From NCBI GenBank assembly GCA_030146285.1, contig JASLBZ010000052.1, positions 1-9,387 on the forward strand: a stretch of 9,387 bases of DNA. Direction: 5' to 3'. Under the pieces are notes generated by a model that was not told the DNA's origin, did not search any database, and was given only the letters and a program-made list of their open reading frames with translations. The stretch's first letter is position 1. Each line of letters opens with the position of its first letter. A program made the translations under genes and the position numbers. The stretch comes from Neisseriaceae bacterium (GTDB lineage Bacteria > Pseudomonadota > Gammaproteobacteria > Burkholderiales > Neisseriaceae). This document shows, in pieces, positions 1 to 5,623 of the stretch.

Positions 1-7
1 CCATTAC

Positions 8-1411
8 TTAATGTGCTTCTGTCTCAACTTCTTTTTCTGGTGGGAAAAATAGGTTTAAGAAAATAGCGGTTAAACCACCAGCAGCAATACCCGAAGACAA
101 AAGGTTTTTAATCCACTCTGGCGCAAACTGCAAAATCAAAGGCTGTTGTGAAACACCCATACCAACGGCCAAAGACAAAGCAATAATCATAATGGCACGG
201 CGATTTAATTTTTCTTTAGACACAATGCGCACACCAGAAGCGGCAATCGTACCGAACATCACCAATGTGGCACCACCCAAAACAGGCTCAGGAATATGTT
301 GCACAAAATTGGATACGGCAGGAAACAGCCCCAAAATGATTAACATAATGGCAACCAAGAAACCCACATAACGACTGGCCACACCTGTTAATTGAATCAC
401 GCCATTGTTTTGTCCAAAGCAAGAATTAGGGAAGGTATTAAAAATGGCAGACACCAAAGAATTCACGCCATTTGCCAAAACACCACCTTTAAGGCGTTTC
501 ATGTACACAGGCCCATTTACGGGTTGCTCTGATACATCAGACGTTGCAGTAATGTCACCAATGGTTTCCAATGAAGTGATCATAAAGATCAAAATCAATG
601 GCACCAATAAATTCCAATCAATCGACAAACCATAATACAAAGGCGTTGGTATCATAAACCACTCTGCGCTGCTGCTTGCACTGGTGTCGCTTAACATCCC
701 CATTGCCCAGGCGGCAAAGTAACCGCATGCCATGGCAATCACCAATGATGATATGCGCAAGTACGGATTTTTTTGGCGATTCAAAAGCACAATCACACCC
801 AAGACCACACCAGCGAGCAAAAGATTTTTCGGAGAACCAAATGTACCGTTCCCCATGGCAGCATAACCGCCGCCAATAGAGGTTAAACCCACTTGAATCA
901 GCGACAAACCGATAATCATCACCACCACACCAGAAACCAAAGGCGTAATAATGCGTCTTGCCAAATGCAAGAAACGCGACAAAATAATTTCAGTAAAAGA
1001 TGCCAACATCAAAGTACCAAAAATCGCCGCCATCATGGTCGGCACGTCTGCCCCACCATTTTTCAATGCCAAACCACCCATAATCAATGGGGCAACAAAG
1101 TTAAAGCTCGTGCCCTGAATGGACAACAATCCAGAACCAATAGGTCCCCAAGCGCGAATTTGGATCAAGGATGCCAAACCCGAAGCAAACAATGACATGC
1201 TAATGATGCGCTGCGTGTCATGTGCAGGCAAACCCAAAGCCTGACAAATTAACAATCCAGGTGTAATCACCGCCACAAACATAGCCAATAAATGCTGCAT
1301 GGCTGCAAATATAGCTTGTGGTAATGGGGGACGGTCTTCGAGCTTATAAATTAAATCGCTGTTTGGCGTAATCGTGCTATTAAGCACTTTTGAGTCGGTA
1401 GAAGTAGTCAT
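8..1411 (-). CDS. xanP: Xanthine permease, NCS2 family (XanP-type)
   Basis: This is an inner-membrane nucleobase:cation symporter predicted to import xanthine for purine salvage. The 467-residue product is close to the roughly 463 residues of E. coli XanP and is hydrophobic throughout, as expected of a 14-segment NCS2 fold. Recognisable elements are the first-helix His40 (AAMQHLLAMF), the TM8 segment with Glu282 (SLETIGDITATSDVSEQP) and the NCS2 signature QNNGVIQLTGVASRYVG with Gln334 and Asn335. The position equivalent to XanQ Asp304 is Asn314 (VLANG), which I recall is also Asn in E. coli XanP. I chose the ATG at 1411, giving MTTSTDS; a TTG two codons upstream (1417) is the other in-frame option. 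Neither has a strong Shine-Dalgarno sequence. The gene is preceded by its own promoter and is divergent from glyA. Family assignment is very secure. Xanthine rather than urate as substrate is inferred from the close XanP resemblance. Confidence 0.93.
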   Translation of the reverse strand: MTTSTDSKVLNSTITPNSDLIYKLEDRPPLPQAIFAAMQHLLAMFVAVITPGLLICQALGLPAHDTQRIISMSLFASGLASLIQIRAWGPIGSGLLSIQGTSFNFVAPLIMGGLALKNGGADVPTMMAAIFGTLMLASFTEIILSRFLHLARRIITPLVSGVVVMIIGLSLIQVGLTSIGGGYAAMGNGTFGSPKNLLLAGVVLGVIVLLNRQKNPYLRISSLVIAMACGYFAAWAMGMLSDTSASSSAEWFMIPTPLYYGLSIDWNLLVPLILIFMITSLETIGDITATSDVSEQPVNGPVYMKRLKGGVLANGVNSLVSAIFNTFPNSCFGQNNGVIQLTGVASRYVGFLVAIMLIILGLFPAVSNFVQHIPEPVLGGATLVMFGTIAASGVRIVSKEKLNRRAIMIIALSLAVGMGVSQQPLILQFAPEWIKNLLSSGIAAGGLTAIFLNLFFPPEKEVETEAH

Positions 1412-1440
1412 GAACAATATGGAAAACTAACAAAAAATGC

Positions 1441-1468
1441 ATTTTAGACCCATATGGCAAAAATGCAA
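1441..1468 (-). promoter_or_regulatory. Probable sigma70 promoter of xanP
   Basis: Read on the minus strand, a -35 box TTGCAT (1463-1468) and a -10 box TAAAAT (1441-1446) are separated by 16 bases. Transcription would begin near 1434, about 23 bases before the xanP ATG. Two AT-rich elements centred on ATGCA (AAAATGCATTTT near 1434-1445, and AAAAATGCAATTTTT near 1459-1473) overlap the -10 and -35 boxes and could be regulator sites. This is a sequence match only. Confidence 0.45.
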
Positions 1469-1615
1469 TTTTTTTACTTAAAAAACGAGCATTTAACATG
1501 AAAAACACCAGTTTACTCTTGGATCATTCATTTGTGTCCCACCCAGAGAATGTTTTTTACAGTGCTTTTTTCATTTTTGATGCCTTTTTTGGACAAAAAC
1601 CCATCACCAAAGCAA

Positions 1616-1627
1616 AAGCAGCCTGAA
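1616..1627 (+). repeat. DNA uptake sequence (DUS)-like 12-mer
   Basis: The 12-mer AAGCAGCCTGAA lies in non-coding DNA and occurs again, inverted, at 3373-3384. It differs by one base from AGGCAGCCTGAA and from AAGCAGCCTGCA, dialects described for Kingella and relatives. DUS are short genus-specific words bound by the pilin ComP during natural transformation and are scattered through Neisseriaceae genomes. The identification rests on the match and the recurrence; genome-wide abundance was not testable here. Confidence 0.65.
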
Positions 1628-1805
1628 ATAAAAATCAATATTTAAAATCATCATGTTATATCAATAAAAAAGACATTCCTTGATTGTCGCCCAAAACCCA
1701 AAACCACCCTCTTTTAAAATTGCATACTTCATTCCAATGAAAGTGTGATTTTAAAGTCAATAAAAAACAATCGGATAGATTTTTAGAGCCATTTATTGCT
1801 TGCAT

Positions 1806-1829
1806 ATTTATATTGTATACAATATAAAT
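1806..1829. promoter_or_regulatory. Perfect 24-bp palindrome, possible operator upstream of glyA
   Basis: The 24 bases are a perfect palindrome: ATTTATATTGTA and its exact reverse complement with no spacer, centred on GTATAC. The core TTGTATACAA resembles operators of GntR/FadR-type repressors. It is not followed by a T-run, so it is not a terminator. It lies about 80 bases upstream of the predicted glyA -35 box. The regulator and target gene are unknown, and AT-rich DNA makes weak palindromes common, but 12 perfect pairs is well beyond that. Confidence 0.45.
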
Positions 1830-1849
1830 GAATAAAATAATGTTAGTAA

Positions 1850-1873
1850 ATCTTTGTATTCAATACCAAAGAT
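1850..1873. promoter_or_regulatory. Second 24-bp imperfect dyad upstream of glyA
   Basis: Arms ATCTTTG (1850-1856) and CAAAGAT (1867-1873) are perfect complements around a ten-base centre that itself carries TATT and AATA. Its left arm contains TTGTAT, as does the palindrome at 1806-1829, and the two centres are 44 bases apart, about four helical turns. The dyad sits just upstream of the glyA promoter. A paired operator is an inference from this spacing. Confidence 0.3.
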
Positions 1874-1885
1874 ATTAATTAAAAA

Positions 1886-1916
1886 TTATCACGGCATACT
1901 GGGTTTCGGTTAGAAT
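1886..1916 (+). promoter_or_regulatory. Probable glyA promoter
   Basis: A good -10 hexamer TAGAAT (1911-1916) precedes glyA. The best -35 is a weak TTATCA (1886-1891) at a long 19-base spacing. Transcription from here would start near 1923 and give a leader of about 50 bases that opens with the GC-rich hairpin at 1927-1939. The -10 is more secure than the -35, so an activator may be needed. Confidence 0.35.
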
Positions 1917-1926
1917 CTAGTTTCAC

Positions 1927-1939
1927 GCCGCGAGGCGGC
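1927..1939 (+). other. GC-rich hairpin at the 5' end of the glyA leader
   Basis: GCCGC-GAG-GCGGC forms five G-C pairs with a three-base loop in an otherwise strongly AT-rich region. With the predicted start near 1923 it would lie at the very 5' end of the glyA mRNA, about 26 bases before the AAGGA ribosome-binding site (1965-1969). It could stabilise the message or be part of a regulatory leader. I do not recognise it as a known riboswitch. Confidence 0.4.
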
Positions 1940-1975
1940 CTTGAAGTTTATTCCTATTCTACATAAGGACGGATT

Positions 1976-3226
1976 ATGTTCTCCAAAGAAATCACCATTG
2001 AAAAGTTTGACCCAGAATTAGCACAAGCGATTGCTGCTGAAGTAGAACGCCAACAAGACCATGTTGAGCTAATTGCTTCTGAAAACTATGTTAGCTGTGC
2101 AGTCATGGAAGCCCAAGGCTCTCAATTGACCAATAAATATGCTGAAGGTTACCCTGGCAAACGTTACTATGGTGGTTGTGAACACGTAGACGTGGCTGAA
2201 CAATTGGCAATTGACCGTCTAAAAGAATTATTTGGTGCTGCATACGTTAACGTACAACCTCACTCAGGTTCACAAGCTAACCAAGCTGTTTACGCCAGCG
2301 TTTTAAAACCAGGTGACACCATCTTAGGCATGAGCTTGGCTCATGGCGGTCACTTGACTCACGGTGCTTCAGTTAACATTTCGGGTAAATTGTACAATGC
2401 CATCACTTATGGCTTGGACGAAAACGAAGTATTGAACTACGACGAAGTTGAGAAATTGGCCAAAGAGCACAAGCCAAAAATGATCGTAGCAGGTGCATCT
2501 GCATATGCTTTAGAAATCGATTGGCAGCGTTTCCGTGACATCGCGGACAGCGTAGGTGCTTACTTATTTGTGGACATGGCTCACTATGCTGGTTTGATTG
2601 CTGGCGGCCAATACCCTAACCCTGTTCCTTTTGCAGACTTTGTAACCACAACAACGCACAAAACATTGCGTGGCCCTCGTGGTGGTGTGATTTTATGCCG
2701 CAACGAAGACCATGCCAAAGCATTGAACTCTGCGATTTTCCCTAGCTTGCAAGGTGGCCCTTTAATGCACGTCATCGCAGCTAAAGCGGTTGCATTCAAA
2801 GAAGCTTTGGATCCATCTTTCAAAGAATACGCAAAACAAGTGAAAATCAATGCACAAGTTTTGGCTGACACGCTAATTGCTCGTGGTTTGCGCATTGTTT
2901 CAGGCAAAACCGAAAGCCATTTGATGTTGGTTGACTTGCGTGAGAAAAAAATCACGGGTAAAGATGCTGAAGAAGCATTGGGCCGTGCTCACATCACTGT
3001 GAACAAAAATGCCATCCCTAATGACCCAGAAAAGCCATTTGTCACTTCTGGTTTGCGTTTGGGTACACCTGCTATTACCACTCGTGGCTTTAAAGAAGAA
3101 GAAACGCGTCAATTGGCTCATTTGATTGCTGATGTTTTGGAAGCACCAACAGACGAAGCTGTATTAAATCGTGTTGCTGCTGAAGTTCAAGCCATGTGTG
3201 ACAAATTGCCAGTATACGGCGCTTAA
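1976..3226 (+). CDS. glyA: Serine hydroxymethyltransferase
   Basis: GlyA is a cytoplasmic, PLP-dependent enzyme that interconverts serine plus tetrahydrofolate with glycine plus 5,10-methylene-tetrahydrofolate, the main entry of one-carbon units for purines, thymidylate and methionine. The 416 residues match the family's usual length (E. coli, 417) and align from the first residues without gaps up to the active site. Landmarks are ELIASENY (31-38), NKYAEGYPGKRYYGGCE, the VDMAH motif carrying the PLP-ring Asp and His (about 200 and 203), and the PLP Schiff-base lysine in TTTTHKTLRGPRGG (about Lys229). The start is supported by AAGGA at 1965-1969, six bases before the ATG. The gene stands alone, divergent from xanP and convergent with crcB, and has its own promoter and terminator. 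Assignment is certain from motifs and length. Confidence 0.98.
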   Translation: MFSKEITIEKFDPELAQAIAAEVERQQDHVELIASENYVSCAVMEAQGSQLTNKYAEGYPGKRYYGGCEHVDVAEQLAIDRLKELFGAAYVNVQPHSGSQANQAVYASVLKPGDTILGMSLAHGGHLTHGASVNISGKLYNAITYGLDENEVLNYDEVEKLAKEHKPKMIVAGASAYALEIDWQRFRDIADSVGAYLFVDMAHYAGLIAGGQYPNPVPFADFVTTTTHKTLRGPRGGVILCRNEDHAKALNSAIFPSLQGGPLMHVIAAKAVAFKEALDPSFKEYAKQVKINAQVLADTLIARGLRIVSGKTESHLMLVDLREKKITGKDAEEALGRAHITVNKNAIPNDPEKPFVTSGLRLGTPAITTRGFKEEETRQLAHLIADVLEAPTDEAVLNRVAAEVQAMCDKLPVYGA

Positions 3227-3251
3227 TCACGCTTACGTCACAATGATTTTT

Positions 3252-3278
3252 AAAAACGATGCCTTGGCATCGTTTTTT
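3252..3278 (+). terminator. Rho-independent terminator of glyA
   Basis: Arms AAAAACGATGCC and GGCATCGTTTTT are perfect complements over 12 bases around TT. In practice the hairpin would be about 11 pairs with a four-base loop, ending in a run of six T (3273-3278). It begins 25 bases after the glyA stop. Confidence 0.88.
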
Positions 3279-3351
3279 ATTGCTTCTTGCTATGCCACTA
3301 TGGCGATACAAGCCATTTTGTTTGTGATTTGTTTAACACACTCTCACCACT

Positions 3352-3392
3352 AAATCAAAGCAGTCAGAATGCTTCAGGCTGCTTTGATTTTT
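3352..3392. terminator. DUS-containing hairpin between convergent glyA and crcB
   Basis: AAATCAAAGCAG (3352-3363) and CTGCTTTGATTT (3379-3390) are perfect 12-base complements around a 15-base loop. On the plus strand the stem runs into TTTTT, so it can serve as a second terminator for glyA. On the minus strand it begins directly at the crcB stop codon and can end that message, though with a poorer U-run. The right arm and part of the loop hold an exact DUS-like word in minus orientation. DUS in inverted pairs acting as terminators are well known in Neisseriaceae. Confidence 0.65.
3373..3384 (-). repeat. DNA uptake sequence (DUS)-like 12-mer
   Basis: The reverse complement reads AAGCAGCCTGAA, identical over all 12 bases to the word at 1616-1627. 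The facing arm (AAGCAGTCAGAA, 3358-3369) differs from it by two bases, as if a second, inverted DUS copy had decayed while the stem was kept. Confidence 0.65.
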
Positions 3393-3771
3393 AATGACCC
3401 ATGATGACTTTATAGGCCACAATACCCAAGCCAGTAAAAATCAAAGACCCCAAAACATTGCAAATAATATTGAAGATTGCATATTCAAATCTACCTGCTT
3501 GCAAAAGCATGACCACCTCAATAGAGAAGGTAGAAAACGTGGTTAATGCGCCGCAAAAACCTGTTATTAAAAACAATTTGTACATCGGTGGTATATGGCT
3601 ATTTGCAAACCATGATGCAAAAAAACCAATCAAAAATGCACCGATTAAATTTGCCAGCAACGTTCCATAGGGTAAATTAGGTGATAATGTGTTTAACTTC
3701 AAACCAATAAACCAACGCAACCACGCACCCAATACAGAGCCAAGCCCAATAGAAAATAAAGTAAAATACAT
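3391..3771 (-). CDS. crcB: Fluoride channel CrcB/Fluc
   Basis: CrcB is a small inner-membrane protein that works as an antiparallel dimer and lets fluoride leave the cell, protecting enolase and pyrophosphatase. The 126 residues and four predicted membrane helices match the single-domain family. Visible signatures are GSVLGAWLRW with Arg19, the helix-2 motif GTLLANLIGAFLIGF with Asn41, and the helix-3 break GFCGALTTFSTFSIE (71-85), with Phe79 and Phe82 as the Phe-box pair lining the pore. The ATG has AAAAGG (plus-strand 3778-3783) six bases upstream. The gene lies 83 bases after an acetyltransferase gene on the same strand and may be transcribed with it. I looked for a fluoride riboswitch in those 83 bases and did not recognise one. 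Confidence 0.95.
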   Translation of the reverse strand: MYFTLFSIGLGSVLGAWLRWFIGLKLNTLSPNLPYGTLLANLIGAFLIGFFASWFANSHIPPMYKLFLITGFCGALTTFSTFSIEVVMLLQAGRFEYAIFNIICNVLGSLIFTGLGIVAYKVIMGH

Positions 3772-3854
3772 TTTGAACCTTTTGTTCCTTTCTATCTACT
3801 CCTGTTAGCCTTACCCACTTTTCCTTGATGATGACCAAGCAACACATAATCAAG

Positions 3855-4289
3855 TCACGGCATTGGATACTGCATTAACCACTCCAACTCACCCGTATTT
3901 TCATCCAAGCTTTCATTCACCATCTTAAACCCTTGCTTGTGATAAAACCGAATACTGGCTGTATTTTGAGTGTAAACGCATAAGTTTACGTTTGGGTATT
4001 GTGCTTTGGCAACTGCCATTAACTGCTGGCCAATCCCCAGTCCTTGCCGGTGTGGTGCCACGAAAATAGCCGCAATGTGGTTTTCCACCATTGCAATAAA
4101 ACCCTGAATTTCACCTGCATCTTCATAAATCCACAATTGGCTATTGGGCAAATAAATCTGCTCCATCACCTCTTTATTATCAAGCCAATACTGTGGTTTG
4201 ATAAAATCATGTGCCACAATCGATGCTTCTAACCAAATATCAGCAATCTTGGCAATATCATCACCGTTTGGTTTACGAATATTCTGCAT
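3855..4289 (-). CDS. GNAT-family N-acetyltransferase, YjaB-like
   Basis: This is a predicted cytoplasmic acetyltransferase that moves acetyl from acetyl-CoA to an unknown amine. From the start used here it has 144 residues, near the 147 of E. coli YjaB, which it resembles in IADIWLEASIVAHDFI near the N-terminus and in overall layout. The acetyl-CoA-binding motif A is IFVAPHRQGLGIGQQLM (75-91), with the Q/R-x-x-G-x-G loop, and the C-terminal ASIRFYHKQGF (111-121) supplies the usual Tyr (Tyr116). I prefer the ATG at 4289 because it aligns with the YjaB start and has TAAGG ten bases upstream. An in-frame ATG at 4316 adds nine residues but has no good ribosome-binding site. It sits between a DMT transporter gene and crcB on the same strand. 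The substrate cannot be told from sequence. Confidence 0.85.
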   Translation of the reverse strand: MQNIRKPNGDDIAKIADIWLEASIVAHDFIKPQYWLDNKEVMEQIYLPNSQLWIYEDAGEIQGFIAMVENHIAAIFVAPHRQGLGIGQQLMAVAKAQYPNVNLCVYTQNTASIRFYHKQGFKMVNESLDENTGELEWLMQYPMP

Positions 4290-4337
4290 GGTTTTATGTG
4301 CCTTATTTATACCCATCCATCGAGTGTTTAGTCTGTC

Positions 4338-5210
4338 TTATTGTTTAGCCAGAACTGGTTTCTTTTTCTGAATGCTGCTTAACAAGCCGCTAGCAACAAT
4401 CACTGCCATACCCAAAATTTCTTGCCATGTCACCACATCATGAAATAACAATACACCCAATACCGTGGCAAAAACCACTGTTAAATAAGACAATGATGCC
4501 ACCACAAACTTGCGTCCTACTTTGTAAGCTCGGGTCATGCTGATTTGTGCAATCAATGCGGTGATACCAATGCCCAATAAATAACCCACATCAGCGAACT
4601 CAATGGCGTGCCAACCACCAATGGTACTTAACACCCCGGCAATAACAGTCGAAACCACAGAGAAATAAAACACAATGCGCCATTCTGGCTCGCCTTTACT
4701 GGTTAAATCTTTGACTTGAACATAAGCCCAACCACCAAAAGCACCAGCCATAACGGCAATCAATGCCGCAAACAATTGCCCATCTTGCAATGTGGGTTGC
4801 AGCAAAACCACCACGCCGATAAAGCCCAAAATCAAGCTAATCCCCATTTGTTTGCTGATTTTTTCTTGGTACAGCACAAAAGACAAAATAGCCAAAAAGA
4901 TAGGAGACGTGTAATTCAATGTGGTTGCTGTGGATAATGGCAAATATGCCAAACCAAAGAAGAAACACAATAAACCCATGGTGCCAGCAAAACCACGTCC
5001 AATATGCAATAATAAATAAGGTGTTGCCAAACTTTTTCGTTGCCATGCAACCATTGCACCCAAGAAAACCACAGAAAAAGCGGTTCGGTAGAATACCAAC
5101 TCTAAAAAACTATAATGTTCGCTGGCATATTTCACCAATACACCCATAATAGAAAAAAAGATGGCAGCAATCACCATCCATGCGGATCCCAAACTGCGAG
5201 GCAATGTCAT
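4338..5210 (-). CDS. DMT-superfamily transporter with two EamA domains
   Basis: This 290-residue inner-membrane protein has about ten hydrophobic segments arranged as two EamA repeats, the usual drug/metabolite transporter layout and length. The first repeat spans roughly 10-140, with FLELVFYRTAFSVVFLGAM and the LNYTSPIFLAILSFVLYQEKIS segment at its end. The second spans roughly 150-280, with the matching ASLSYLTVVFATVLGVLLFHDVVTWQE. The C-terminus is lysine-rich and probably cytoplasmic. Substrate is unknown; relatives move amino acids, nucleosides or other metabolites. The start lies after the eno-ftsB terminator, with a candidate -10 TACAAT (plus-strand 5226-5231) and no clear -35, and with only a weak GAAAGA as ribosome-binding site. 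It ends 48 bases before the acetyltransferase start, so DMT-GNAT-crcB may form one transcript. Family call is secure. Confidence 0.88.
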   Translation of the reverse strand: MTLPRSLGSAWMVIAAIFFSIMGVLVKYASEHYSFLELVFYRTAFSVVFLGAMVAWQRKSLATPYLLLHIGRGFAGTMGLLCFFFGLAYLPLSTATTLNYTSPIFLAILSFVLYQEKISKQMGISLILGFIGVVVLLQPTLQDGQLFAALIAVMAGAFGGWAYVQVKDLTSKGEPEWRIVFYFSVVSTVIAGVLSTIGGWHAIEFADVGYLLGIGITALIAQISMTRAYKVGRKFVVASLSYLTVVFATVLGVLLFHDVVTWQEILGMAVIVASGLLSSIQKKKPVLAKQ

Positions 5211-5252
5211 GTATCAATGTCTTTCATTGTATTTTGATTGTTCATTATTCAT

Positions 5253-5286
5253 AAAAAACAGCCTTCAGTATGACTGAAAGCTGTTT
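5253..5286 (-). terminator. Rho-independent terminator of the eno-ftsB unit
   Basis: Arms AAACAGC/GCTGTTT and TTCAGT/ACTGAA pair with one C-A mismatch between them and a three-base loop, 13 pairs in all. Read on the minus strand the hairpin is followed by six T (5253-5258). It starts 33 bases after the ftsB stop and separates ftsB from the downstream DMT transporter gene. Confidence 0.85.
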
Positions 5287-5318
5287 GGGAAAACATCTGG
5301 CAACCAGAAGATTAAAAA

Positions 5319-5606
5319 TCACTTCTTAGCAGGCTGAACATTGATTAATCGGTAAAAAATCTCACCCTCTTCAATGTAACCTAAGTCATCTCGAGCAATT
5401 TCTGCCAAAGCCTCATTGCCCTCTTGTAAGTCTTTAATCTCTTCTAGTAAGCCATCATTTTTTTCTTGCTCAACAGCATTGAGTGCCAATTGTTGGGTTA
5501 AAGCTTCTTGCATCGTTAGTGAACTTTGCCATCCACCTTTGGAAAACCAAAAATCATACTGCAATGCCAATAATGTCACTAGCAAGACACCCGTAACCCA
5601 TTTCAT
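5319..5606 (-). CDS. ftsB: Cell division protein FtsB
   Basis: FtsB is a small bitopic inner-membrane protein of the divisome that forms a complex with FtsL and FtsQ and helps activate septal peptidoglycan synthesis by FtsWI. The 95 residues show a short cytoplasmic start (MKW), one membrane helix at about 3-17 ending in LQYDFWFSKGG, a feature shared with E. coli FtsB (LQYSLWFGKNG), a periplasmic coiled coil at about 30-70, and the conserved C-terminal GEIFYRLI (81-88). Length is near the usual 90-105. AAAGGG six bases before the ATG supports the start. It follows eno by 17 bases, the arrangement seen in many proteobacteria, and the unit ends in a strong terminator. Confidence 0.95.
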   Translation of the reverse strand: MKWVTGVLLVTLLALQYDFWFSKGGWQSSLTMQEALTQQLALNAVEQEKNDGLLEEIKDLQEGNEALAEIARDDLGYIEEGEIFYRLINVQPAKK

Positions 5607-5623
5607 AGCACACCCTTTATTGT

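Larger units (their letters stand above)
1412..1975. other. Long intergenic region between xanP and glyA
   Basis: This AT-rich stretch of about 560 bases separates two divergent genes and shows no convincing gene. From left to right it holds the xanP promoter, a weak 42-codon open frame (1498-1626, plus strand) whose stop codon falls inside a DUS, a short dyad TTCATT-CC-AATGAA (1728-1741), two 24-bp dyads (1806-1829 and 1850-1873), the glyA promoter and the glyA leader with a GC-rich hairpin. No tRNA-like or recognised riboswitch fold was seen. Confidence 0.7.

Noticed and set aside
405..1195. Plus-strand open frames within xanP.
   Set aside because: They are shadows of the permease gene; their products are rich in His, Gln and Arg with no family features.
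1927..1939. GC-rich hairpin as an SAH riboswitch or a terminator before glyA.
   Set aside because: It lacks the conserved SAH core and has no T-run; only a plain stem can be supported.
2584..3121. Antisense open frames within glyA.
   Set aside because: They lie wholly inside a certain gene, have no ribosome-binding sites and their products look like reversed coding sequence.
3772..3854. Possible fluoride riboswitch before crcB.
   Set aside because: I could not find the conserved GGNGATGG-type start or the pseudoknot partner of the crcB motif in this stretch.
3855..4316. Longer start for the acetyltransferase at 4316.
   Set aside because: No ribosome-binding site precedes it, and the extra nine residues have no counterpart in YjaB; kept only as an alternative.
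5326..5337. AGCAGGCTGAAC in the end of ftsB as a DUS.
   Set aside because: The CTG-containing core is altered (AGGCTG instead of AGCCTG), and the bases encode the VQPAKK tail.
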